Source: Kibdelosporangium aridum (GTDB lineage Bacteria > Actinomycetota > Actinomycetes > Mycobacteriales > Pseudonocardiaceae). From it: a stretch of DNA of 64,000 nt. Below are positions 33,559 to 40,957 of this stretch, piece by piece. Each line of letters opens with the position of its first letter. Positions within the stretch are counted from its first letter, which is position 1. The notes under the pieces are model-generated. The model did not search any database and was not told the DNA's origin. It was given only the letters and a program-made list of their open reading frames with translations. Where the stretch lies: assembly GCF_900176515.1 (NCBI RefSeq), contig NZ_FWXV01000016.1, positions 1 to 64,000 of the forward strand, written 5' to 3'. A program made the position numbers and the translations under genes.

Positions 33559-34314
33559 ATGGCTGACGAACTGGTCCACATTGTGGTCGACCGTGGCGTC
33601 GCGACGGTCACGCTCGACTCACCGCACAACCGCAACGCCCTGTCCCGCCAGTTGCGCGGGGAGCTGCGGGGTCACCTGTCGACAGCGATCGACGACGACA
33701 ACGTCCGGGTGATCGTGCTCGACCACACCGGACCGGTGTTCTGCGCGGGCATGGACCTCAAGGAGGCAGGCGGAGCGTCAGCGGGGGACCAGGGCGTCAA
33801 CGAGTTCCCGGAGATCCTCGAGCAGATCCGCACCAGCCCCAAACCCGTCGTCGCCAAACTGGCAGGCCCGGCCCGCGCGGGTGGCGTCGGCATCGTTGCA
33901 GCCGCCGACATCGCGGTAGCCGCTACGTCCGCCACCTTCGCGTTCACCGAAGTCCGCATCGGCGTCGTGCCAGCCGTGATCTCAGTGACCGTGCTGCCCA
34001 GGCTGTTGCCGCGTGCCGCGCACGAACTGTTCCTGACCGGCGAGACGTTCGACGCGACCCGTGCCGCGACCATCGGCCTGATCAACTCCGCCGTGCCCGC
34101 CGAGGAATTGGACGCGGAGGTCAAGCGCTACACGGACATGCTGTGCCTCGGCGGCCCGGTCGCCCTGGCCGCGACCAAGGCGCTGCTGCGTTCCGAGCCC
34201 AGCGACTTCGGCACGATGCTCAAGCTGTCAGCGGAGTTCTTCGCCAGCGAGGAAGGCCAGGAAGGCATCACCGCCTTCGCCCAGAAGCGCAAGCCCAACT
34301 GGGTGCCGGAGTAA
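33559..34314 (+). CDS. Enoyl-CoA hydratase/isomerase family protein
   Basis: 251 residues of the crotonase fold: LDSPHNRNALSRQLRGEL, the oxyanion-hole motif FCAGMDLKEAGG near residue 67, and KPVVAKLAGPARAGGVGI. Such proteins hydrate or rearrange acyl-CoA double bonds; the second catalytic Glu position (FAFTEVRIGVVPAV) retains an acidic residue. ATG 33559 (MADELVHIVV) is chosen; an upstream extension would run through the terminator. Its stop directly abuts that of the convergent CbiX-like gene. Confidence 0.87.
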   Translation: MADELVHIVVDRGVATVTLDSPHNRNALSRQLRGELRGHLSTAIDDDNVRVIVLDHTGPVFCAGMDLKEAGGASAGDQGVNEFPEILEQIRTSPKPVVAKLAGPARAGGVGIVAAADIAVAATSATFAFTEVRIGVVPAVISVTVLPRLLPRAAHELFLTGETFDATRAATIGLINSAVPAEELDAEVKRYTDMLCLGGPVALAATKALLRSEPSDFGTMLKLSAEFFASEEGQEGITAFAQKRKPNWVPE

Positions 34315-35052
34315 TCAGCCTGTTCGTTCCAGGTCGGCGCTCTGGAGCGCTTCGTCGTAGCGGTGCAGGATGAGCTCGGCGACGTCCGGGTCCGCGCCGA
34401 GCGGGTCGGCGATCACCGCGTCCGGGTCCAAGTCCAGCACGGAGTCGTAGATCCGGTCGGGAAGCAGACCCGGAGCCAGGAACCATGAAGCGACAGCGAT
34501 CCGTGAAGCACCCTGCTTGCGCAGGGCGGCAACGGCTTGCGGCACCGTCGGAGACGCCGACGCGGCGAATGCCTCGATCGCCCCGGCCCACCCGGCTTGT
34601 TCGGACCAGCGGTGGGCGATAGCGGCGACTCGCGCGTTGGCCCGCGCGTCCGAAGACCCAGCCCCAGCCAGGATCACGCCCAACGACGGGTCGTCGAAAG
34701 CAGCACCCGCGGCGGTCAACCGTCGAAGCGCGGCGGACTCCAGGCGGGGTGACGGGCCGAGGACGTCGGTGACCGTGACGGACAGGCGAGGATTGCGTTG
34801 GCACGCCTCATGCACGAGCGCCGGGACGTCGATGCGAGCGTGGTACGCCCGGCCCAGCAGCAAAGGCACGACGACCACGGGACCGCGCAGCCCGGCGAGG
34901 ACGTCGCCGAGCCGCGGTGCCGAGAGATCCATGAAGGACACGCGGGCGTCCAGTCCTGGCCGCATCTCCCGCACCACCGACACCAACGAGGTGATCGTCG
35001 CGGCGGAACGGGGATCGCGGCTGCCGTGGGCGACTGCGATGAGAGGGATCAC
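34315..35052 (-). CDS. CbiX/SirB-like sirohydrochlorin chelatase
   Basis: 245 residues with two chelatase-like halves. The first has LIAVAHGSRDPRS, whose His is the expected metal ligand, and VVVVPLLLGRAYHARID; the second has VILAGAGSSDARAN and IAVASWFLAPGLLPD. It would insert iron into sirohydrochlorin to make siroheme, the cofactor of the sulfite reductase encoded at the head of this operon. GTG 35052 overlaps the stop of the upstream permease gene (GTGA). A cobalt chelatase is the alternative. Confidence 0.82.
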   Translation of the reverse strand: MIPLIAVAHGSRDPRSAATITSLVSVVREMRPGLDARVSFMDLSAPRLGDVLAGLRGPVVVVPLLLGRAYHARIDVPALVHEACQRNPRLSVTVTDVLGPSPRLESAALRRLTAAGAAFDDPSLGVILAGAGSSDARANARVAAIAHRWSEQAGWAGAIEAFAASASPTVPQAVAALRKQGASRIAVASWFLAPGLLPDRIYDSVLDLDPDAVIADPLGADPDVAELILHRYDEALQSADLERTG

Positions 35053-35927
35053 GTCAAAGCTCCGGTCAGGCCGCGCGCCCGCAGCACGGTCCGTTCGATC
35101 GGGCGGAACACCAGCAGGTCGATGCCGATGCCCACCAGGAGGATCAGGAAGATCGCCGCCATCACGGTCGGCATGTCGTTGAAGTTCGAGCCTTCGTTGA
35201 GGTACGCGCCCAGGCCGAAGCCCAGGTCCGGGCTCTGCGCGATCAACTCGGCGGCCATCAGCGACCGCCACGAGAACGCCCAGCCCTGCTTGAGGCCCGC
35301 GATGTAGCCGGGCAACGCGGCGGGCAACAGGATGTGCCGTGCCGAAGCCAGCCTGCCGGCCCCCAGCGTCTTGCCCACGCGCGGCAGGATCGGCGGGATC
35401 TGGTCGATCCCGGCGACCAGGCCGTTGGCGATCGACGGGACCGAGCCGAGCAACACCACGAAGTAGATCGACCCGTCGTTCAAGCCGAACCACAGGATCG
35501 CCGCGGGCACCCACGCGACCGACGGCAGCGACTGCAACCCGCTCAGCAGCGGGCCGATCGCCCTGCGGACCACGCGCACCTTGGCCACCAGCAGACCCAG
35601 CGGCGTGGCGATCACCACTGCGGCGAGGAAACCGAGCACGGCCCGGTGGATCGACGTCCACAGCACCTCGAAGATCCGGCCGGTCTCGACCATCTCCACG
35701 AACTCGTTCCAGACCGCCAGCGGTGCGGGCAGCTTGAACTCCGGCCAGAACGCCGCGGCCCACAACACCTGCCAGACCGCGATCAGCAGGACCAGCGCGA
35801 CCAACGGCGGCAGTGCCGAGCGCACGAACCGGCGCCAGCCGGGCTCTGCCCGGCCGGTGGTCGGCGTGTCCAGTGCGTCGAGGCCCGCCTCGACCTTGGA
35901 CAGGTCCTGGACGTCAGGACTTGGCAT
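35049..35927 (-). CDS. ssuC: ABC transporter permease (sulfonate/taurine type)
   Basis: 292 residues, six hydrophobic helices, with the EAA-type loop around ILPRVGKTLGAGRLASARHI that contacts the ATPase. Other conserved parts are LPSVAWVPAAILWFGL and GWAFSWRSLMAAELI, typical of SsuC/TauC permeases. Between the ATPase gene (14-bp overlap) and the chelatase gene in the sulfur operon. Sulfonate import is inferred from family and context; sulfate or thiosulfate cannot be excluded. Confidence 0.85.
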   Translation of the reverse strand: MPSPDVQDLSKVEAGLDALDTPTTGRAEPGWRRFVRSALPPLVALVLLIAVWQVLWAAAFWPEFKLPAPLAVWNEFVEMVETGRIFEVLWTSIHRAVLGFLAAVVIATPLGLLVAKVRVVRRAIGPLLSGLQSLPSVAWVPAAILWFGLNDGSIYFVVLLGSVPSIANGLVAGIDQIPPILPRVGKTLGAGRLASARHILLPAALPGYIAGLKQGWAFSWRSLMAAELIAQSPDLGFGLGAYLNEGSNFNDMPTVMAAIFLILLVGIGIDLLVFRPIERTVLRARGLTGALT

Positions 35928-36690
35928 GGGTGCTGATCACCTCTCGCAGGCGGGCCGTGATCTGTTCGACCAGCCCCTCCGACCCACTGTCCTGAGTGGA
36001 CCACTCCTGGACGACACGCCCCGGCCGGGACGACAGCAGCACCACGCGCTGCCCGAGGCGCACGGCCTCGCGCACGTCGTGCGTCACGAACAGCACAGCG
36101 GTGGAGGTTCGCTCGTACACCCGCAAAAGCTCGCCCTGCAACACATCCCGCGTGATCGCGTCGAGCGCCGCGAACGGCTCGTCCATCAACAGCAACGCGG
36201 GCGCGTCCGAACCGCGGACACGCTGCGTCGCAGCCAGCGAACGGGCCAGCGCCACACGCTGACGCATACCGCCGGACAGCTCGTGCGGCCGCTTGTGCCC
36301 GGCACCGCTGAGCCGCACCAGGTCCAGCAGCTCCGCCACCTTGGCCTGCCGGTCAGCCTTGCCGAAACCGGCCAGCCGCAACGGCAACTCGATGTTGCGG
36401 GCCGCGGTCAGCCACGGCATCAGCGCGGCTTCCTGGAACATCACCGCGGGACGGGACGTGTTCAGCTCGATCTCGCCGCCCGTCGGCGCGTCCAGCCCGG
36501 CGACCAGGTTGAGCAGCGTGGTCTTGCCGCAGCCGGATGCGCCGAGCAGGCACACGAACTCGCCCGGCGCGACCTTCAGGTCCACGCCGTCCAGCGCGAC
36601 GACCGCGCCGCGGCCCTGGCCGAAGACCTTGCTCACCCCCGACAGGGAGACAGCGGTACCGGACTGCACGTGCTCGAGTGTGGCGGTCAT
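35914..36690 (-). CDS. ssuB: ABC transporter ATP-binding protein (sulfonate/taurine type)
   Basis: 258 residues. Walker A LLGASGCGKTTLLN, Q-loop VMFQEAALMPWL, signature HELSGGMRQRVALARSL, Walker B ALLLMDEPFAALD and H-loop FVTHDVREA are all present. ATG 36690 is preferred because AGGAG lies six bases before it; ATG 36696 has the site touching the codon. It energises the SsuC permease. In-operon between ssuA and ssuC. Confidence 0.9.
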   Translation of the reverse strand: MTATLEHVQSGTAVSLSGVSKVFGQGRGAVVALDGVDLKVAPGEFVCLLGASGCGKTTLLNLVAGLDAPTGGEIELNTSRPAVMFQEAALMPWLTAARNIELPLRLAGFGKADRQAKVAELLDLVRLSGAGHKRPHELSGGMRQRVALARSLAATQRVRGSDAPALLLMDEPFAALDAITRDVLQGELLRVYERTSTAVLFVTHDVREAVRLGQRVVLLSSRPGRVVQEWSTQDSGSEGLVEQITARLREVISTHAKS

Positions 36691-36699
36691 GGCCATCTC

Positions 36700-37752
36700 C
36701 TACTTTTTGTCCAGTCCGGCGGCGTCCACCGCCGGTTTGCCGGTCGCCTGCGATGCCGCGTTGAGCGCCGTCAAGTCCGCGAAGCCCTTCAGCTCCACGG
36801 CGGACTTCACGATTCCCGCGGTCACCGAGTCGCGCGCCAGCTGCGGGAAAGTCGACGAGATCGGGTCGGTGGTCAGCTCGATCGCCTTGAAGGAGCTGTC
36901 CAGCACGGGCTGGCTCAGCGAGTTGCCGGTCAGTTCCTTCAGCGCGTCGTTGACGACCTTCTTCGCCTCGGCCTCGTTGGCCTTCGCCCAGTCGATCGCG
37001 TGGATGTGGCCACGCAGGATCGCCTGCACGGTCTGCGGGTACTGCTGCAGGAACTCCTGCCGCACGATGATCACCGTGGTCGGGAACCGGCCGTCCGGCC
37101 ACAGTGTCTTCTCGTCGAGCAGCACCTTCGCGCCCGCGTCCAGCACCAGACGCGAGGACCACGGCTCGGGCAGCCACGCGCCGTCCAGGTCACCCCGGCG
37201 GAACGCGTCGAACGTCTTCGGGTTGTCCAGGTTGGTGACCTTGACGTTCGGCAGGTTCTTCTCTTTGACCAGCTTCTTGAGCGCCACGTCCTGCGTGTTG
37301 CCCAGCGACGGCGTCGCGATGTTCTTACCCGCCAGCTGGTCGATCGACGTGATCTCCGGCTTGGTGACCAGTTGTGCACCGCCGGACACCGCGCCGGAGA
37401 TCAGCTGCAGCGTGCCCTCGGACTTCGTGAAGCCGTTGATCGCCGGGCCGGAACCGATGAACCCGATGTCCAGCGACTTGCCCAGCAGTGCGTTGATCTC
37501 CTCGGGACCGGCGTTGAACGTGGTCACCGCGAGCTTCGTCGTGCCGAGTTCCTTGGCGTAGAAGTCCTTCTTCTGCCCGATGATCGCCGGTGCGTGGGTG
37601 ACGTTCGGGAAGTACCCGAGCCGTACCTCCGGCGCGGGCCCCTGTGACTGCGCCACCGGTGCATCGCTACCGCCAGCACGCGTACACCCCGCCGCCAGGG
37701 CTAGTGCCGCGGTCGCGGCGGCCAGTAAGCGAAGCGTACGGCTCGTGCTCAC
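36700..37752 (-). CDS. ssuA: ABC transporter substrate-binding lipoprotein (sulfonate type)
   Basis: 350 residues. A lipoprotein signal peptide ends in the lipobox LAAGC with Cys23. The binding domain has VRLGYFPNVTHAPAIIG, FIGSGPAINGF, ISGAVSGGAQLV and GAWLPEPWSSRLV, typical of the SsuA/NrtA-like family. It captures the substrate outside the membrane for SsuBC. It lies 27 bp after cysN and 3 bp before the ATPase gene, all in the sulfur operon. Confidence 0.87.
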   Translation of the reverse strand: MSTSRTLRLLAAATAALALAAGCTRAGGSDAPVAQSQGPAPEVRLGYFPNVTHAPAIIGQKKDFYAKELGTTKLAVTTFNAGPEEINALLGKSLDIGFIGSGPAINGFTKSEGTLQLISGAVSGGAQLVTKPEITSIDQLAGKNIATPSLGNTQDVALKKLVKEKNLPNVKVTNLDNPKTFDAFRRGDLDGAWLPEPWSSRLVLDAGAKVLLDEKTLWPDGRFPTTVIIVRQEFLQQYPQTVQAILRGHIHAIDWAKANEAEAKKVVNDALKELTGNSLSQPVLDSSFKAIELTTDPISSTFPQLARDSVTAGIVKSAVELKGFADLTALNAASQATGKPAVDAAGLDKK

Positions 37753-37779
37753 GGTTGGTTCCTCTCAGGCACAAGGGAG

Positions 37780-39069
37780 TCAGGGGCCGGGGTTGAAGCT
37801 GTCTCGGACTGGCAGCGGTGCACCGACGAGACCGGCGGCCAAGGTGGTTCCGTCGCTCGCGTCGATGACCAGGAAAGCCCCAGTCCGTCGGTTGACGGTG
37901 TAGTCATCGACCGGCAACGGCTCCGCGGTGCGGATCCGTACTTGGCCGATCTCATTCAACTGCAACGATTCCGGAAGTTCCACACTGGACAGCTTTTGCT
38001 CGTCGAACCGGGTCGACAGCTCGGTGACGAACGCCTGCGTCGTCTTCGTGCCGTGCTTGACCAGAACCCGGGCATTCGGCCGCAAAGCCTTGTCCGCCAA
38101 CCAACACAGCGTCGCCTCGAACTCGTCGACGGCGGCCGGGGCATTGTCCGCGGCGGAAATCAAGTCCCCCCGGGAAATATCCAGATCATGGGACAGCACG
38201 AGGGTGACCGACTGGCCCGCGGTCGCCTCGGTGAGTTCACCGTCCGGCGTGTCGATGCGTTCGACCAAAGCCCGGGAACCTGACGGCAGGACAACGATCT
38301 CTTCGCCGGGCGTGATCGTGCCCGCCGCGATCTGCCCGGCGTAACCGCGATAGTCCGGATACTCCGGGGTGCGCGGCCTGATCACGTACTGGACAGGGAA
38401 CCGGAACGGGACGTGGTGCGGGTCCGGCTCGACCGGCACGCTTTCCAGGTGTTCCAACAACGTCGGCCCGGTGTACCAGGGCGTGTTGGCTGACCGTTCC
38501 ACCACGTTGTCACCGACAAGCGCGGACACCGGGATGGTCAGCACGTCGGAGTCCGCGTACCCCAACGCGTTGGCGTGGGTGGTGAACTCCTTGGCAGTCA
38601 GCTTGAAGTTCGACTCGTCGTAGCCGACCAGGTCGATCTTGTTGACCGCCAGCACCAGCCTCGGCACGCCTAGCAACGCGAGGACGGCGGCGTGCCTGCG
38701 GGTCTGCTCGATAACACCTTTACGGGCGTCCACAAGCAGAATCCCGAGCTGTGCGGTCGATGCGCCCGTGACAGTGTTGCGGGTGTACTGGACGTGGCCC
38801 GGGGTGTCGGCGAGCACGAAAGACCGCTTGGGCGTGGCGAAGTACCGGTACGCTACGTCGATCGTGATGCCTTGCTCGCGCTCCGAACGCAGCCCGTCCA
38901 CCAGCAACGAAAGGTCCGGAGTCGAGAGGCCGCGGTCCGCGCTCGCCCGGTGGACCGCGTCGAGCTGGTCGGCCAGCACCGACTTGGTGTCGTAGAGCAA
39001 CCGCCCGACCAAAGTGGACTTGCCGTCGTCCACGCTGCCCGCTGTGGCGAGCCTGAGAAGATCGCTCAT
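37780..39069 (-). CDS. cysN: Sulfate adenylyltransferase subunit 1 (GTPase)
   Basis: 429 residues. G1 is TAGSVDDGKSTLVGRLL, then REQGITIDVAYRYF, DTPGHVQYTRN and the NKID motif, followed by beta-barrel domains. It drives APS synthesis by CysD through GTP hydrolysis. At this length it has no fused APS kinase domain, unlike the CysNC form of mycobacteria. ATG 39069 overlaps the stop of the mini-ORF (ATGA) and follows GGAGAGAAGG. The same frame runs open upstream antisense-like through cysD sequence, but that part is not coding. Confidence 0.95.
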   Translation of the reverse strand: MSDLLRLATAGSVDDGKSTLVGRLLYDTKSVLADQLDAVHRASADRGLSTPDLSLLVDGLRSEREQGITIDVAYRYFATPKRSFVLADTPGHVQYTRNTVTGASTAQLGILLVDARKGVIEQTRRHAAVLALLGVPRLVLAVNKIDLVGYDESNFKLTAKEFTTHANALGYADSDVLTIPVSALVGDNVVERSANTPWYTGPTLLEHLESVPVEPDPHHVPFRFPVQYVIRPRTPEYPDYRGYAGQIAAGTITPGEEIVVLPSGSRALVERIDTPDGELTEATAGQSVTLVLSHDLDISRGDLISAADNAPAAVDEFEATLCWLADKALRPNARVLVKHGTKTTQAFVTELSTRFDEQKLSSVELPESLQLNEIGQVRIRTAEPLPVDDYTVNRRTGAFLVIDASDGTTLAAGLVGAPLPVRDSFNPGP

Positions 39070-39146
39070 GCCTTCTCTCCGCTCTTGGTCGCTCGCGTCG
39101 CATGAGCGGGCACTGCGCTGAATGATTCGCTCGCAAGCTCGCTCAT
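39066..39146 (-). CDS. 26-residue coupled mini-ORF, MSELASE repeat copy 2
   Basis: Starts with ATG immediately after the cysD TAA and reads MSELASESFSAV to SGEKA; its TGA overlaps the cysN ATG (ATGA). Its first 35 bp (39111-39145) match the mini-ORF at 13094 with three differences, and the remainder diverges. The downstream part also carries the cysN ribosome site. Either a coupling peptide or a dispersed repeat tolerated only when it keeps translation open. Confidence 0.55.
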   Translation of the reverse strand: MSELASESFSAVPAHATRATKSGEKA

Positions 39147-40058
39147 TTAGAAATAGCCCTCTCGCTTGCGATCTTCCATGGCCGCCTCGGAAAGCCGGTC
39201 GTCGGCGCGGGTCGCGCCACGCTCGGTCAACCGTGACGCCGCCACCTCGGCGATGACCTCTTCGATGGTGCGGGCGTCCGAGTCGATCGCGCCGGTGCAC
39301 GAGCCGTCGCCGACCGTGCGGTAGCGGATCGTCCGGCGTTCCAGCGTTTCCCCGTCGCGTGGGCCGCCCCACGGGCCTTCGGCCAGCCACATGCCGTCGC
39401 GCAGGTAGACCTCGCGCTCGTGCGCGTAGTAGATGTCCGGCAGCTCGATCTTCTCGCGAGCGATGTAGTTCCAGACGTCCAGCTCGGTCCAGTTCGACAG
39501 TGGGAACACCCGGACATGCTCTCCCGGACGGTGCCTTCCGTTGTACAGGTTCCACAATTCGGGACGCTGCCGTTTCGGCTCCCACTGGCCGAACGCGTTG
39601 CGCAGGCTGAAGATCCGCTCCTTGGCCCGCGCTCGCTCCTCGTCACGCCGCCCGCCGCCGAAAACGGCGTCGAACTTCTGCTCGGTGATGGTGTCGAGCA
39701 ACGGCATGGTCTGCAGCGGGTTGCGAGTGCCGTCCGGCCGCTCGGTCAGCCTGCCGTCGTCGATCCAGTCCTGCACGTGTGCGACCAGCAGACGCAGCCC
39801 GTACTTGGCCACGACCCGGTCGCGGAACTCGATCACCTCGGGGAAGTTGTGCCCAGTGTCCACATGCAACAGCGCGAACGGCACCGGCGCGGGCCAGAAG
39901 GCCTTGAGCGCCAGGTGCAGCAGCACGGTCGAGTCCTTGCCGCCGGAGAACAGGATCACCGGCCGGTCGAACTCGCCCGCCACTTCGCGGAAGATGTGGA
40001 TCGCCTCGGATTCGAGTGCGTCCAGGTTCGCTGTCTTGCGATCCACCGCGAGCGTCAC
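39147..40058 (-). CDS. cysD: Sulfate adenylyltransferase subunit 2
   Basis: 303 residues. The PP-loop VILFSGGKDSTVLLHLALK near residue 36 binds ATP; LLHVDTGHNFPEVIEFRD, VFGGGRRDEERARAKER and PLSNWTELDVWNYI are typical. With CysN it forms APS from sulfate and ATP. Lies 12 bp after cysH; its TAA is immediately followed by the mini-ORF ATG, then cysN. Confidence 0.96.
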   Translation of the reverse strand: MTLAVDRKTANLDALESEAIHIFREVAGEFDRPVILFSGGKDSTVLLHLALKAFWPAPVPFALLHVDTGHNFPEVIEFRDRVVAKYGLRLLVAHVQDWIDDGRLTERPDGTRNPLQTMPLLDTITEQKFDAVFGGGRRDEERARAKERIFSLRNAFGQWEPKRQRPELWNLYNGRHRPGEHVRVFPLSNWTELDVWNYIAREKIELPDIYYAHEREVYLRDGMWLAEGPWGGPRDGETLERRTIRYRTVGDGSCTGAIDSDARTIEEVIAEVAASRLTERGATRADDRLSEAAMEDRKREGYF

Positions 40059-40070
40059 CGATACCCCCTT

Positions 40071-40769
40071 CTAACCGTGTAGTCCGCACTCGATCTTGTT
40101 TTGACCCGCCCAGCGGCCGCTGCGTGGATCGGCGCCCAGTTCGACCTTCGCCGTGCAGGGTGCGCAGCCGATGGACAGATATCCCTCGGCCACCAGCAGG
40201 TTCTCCAGAATCCCGTGCTCGTCGATGTAGGCGCGGAACTCCTCGTCGGTCCACGGCGCGATCGGGTTGATCTTCACCAGCCCGTTGCGGTCGTCCCACT
40301 GCACAATCGGAGTACCCGCACGGGTCGGCGCGTCAACTCGCCGCACGCCAGTCACCCATGCGTCGTAATTGGCCAGCGTCCGCCGCAGCGGCACGACCTT
40401 GCGCATCGCGCAACAGCGGTTCGGGTCACGCTCGAAGAGGTTCGGGCCCTCCTCGGCGTCCTGTTCCGCGACGGTCTTGTCCGGCTTGGCGTTGATGATG
40501 TTCAAGCCCGAATACGTCGCCGCGACCGCGTCCCGAAGACCGATGGTCTCCGGGAAGTGGTACCCGGTCTCGAGGAACAGCACGTCGAAGTTCGGCTTCG
40601 CCTTGACCGCGAGGTCGAGCAGCACGGCGTCCTGCATGTTGGACGCCACGATGTAGTTGTCGCCGAACGTCTCCGCGGTCCACGCCAGCGCCTCGGCCGC
40701 ACTGGCGTCGGCCAGTTCGGCCGACGCGCGCTCGGCGAGGTCCTTCAACTCGTCGGTTGCTGTTGTCAC
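40071..40769 (-). CDS. cysH: Adenylyl-sulfate reductase (iron-sulfur, thioredoxin-dependent)
   Basis: 232 residues. The fold has LFLETGYHFPETIGLRD and the two cysteine pairs that hold a [4Fe-4S] cluster, RCCAMRKVVPL and IGCAPCTAKV, which mark APS reductases rather than PAPS reductases. The C-terminal ECGLHG carries the redox-active cysteine. It reduces APS to sulfite, which agrees with the absence of an APS kinase in this operon. GTG 40769 overlaps the stop of the zinc-ribbon gene. Confidence 0.94.
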   Translation of the reverse strand: MTTATDELKDLAERASAELADASAAEALAWTAETFGDNYIVASNMQDAVLLDLAVKAKPNFDVLFLETGYHFPETIGLRDAVAATYSGLNIINAKPDKTVAEQDAEEGPNLFERDPNRCCAMRKVVPLRRTLANYDAWVTGVRRVDAPTRAGTPIVQWDDRNGLVKINPIAPWTDEEFRAYIDEHGILENLLVAEGYLSIGCAPCTAKVELGADPRSGRWAGQNKIECGLHG

Positions 40770-40921
40770 TTGGACACCTGCCCCACTGAGATCCCCACGA
40801 ACTTCACGACGAACACGCGCCTGCAACCGGTGCACAGCCAGGCAGCGTGTGGCTCCTCCTGCGGGCGAAGGTCCTCGTCGCCGCAGTAGGGGCAATAGAA
40901 AGGCGTTGCGCGCTCACTCAT
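40766..40921 (-). CDS. Small zinc-ribbon protein in the sulfur operon
   Basis: 51 residues from ATG 40921: MSERATPFYCPYCGDEDLR then WLCTGCRRVFVVKF. Two CxxC knuckles make a single zinc ribbon. It sits between sirA and cysH; its stop overlaps the cysH start (GTGA). A protein like this is often found here in actinobacteria, but no function is established to my knowledge. It could be a metal or electron carrier, or an assembly factor for the reductases. Confidence 0.8.
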   Translation of the reverse strand: MSERATPFYCPYCGDEDLRPQEEPHAAWLCTGCRRVFVVKFVGISVGQVSK

Positions 40922-40957
40922 CGCAGCCTCCGCTGGGAAACGCACGTCGGCTGGCAC

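Noticed and set aside
35581..37647. 688-codon open frame on the plus strand
   Set aside because: Antisense to ssuC, ssuB and ssuA, which all have clear family motifs; composition is that of a reverse-complement shadow.
39070..39585. Longer CysN reading from 39585
   Set aside because: That N-terminal part is antisense-frame reading of cysD; CysN proper begins MSDLLRLATAG at 39069 with a ribosome site.
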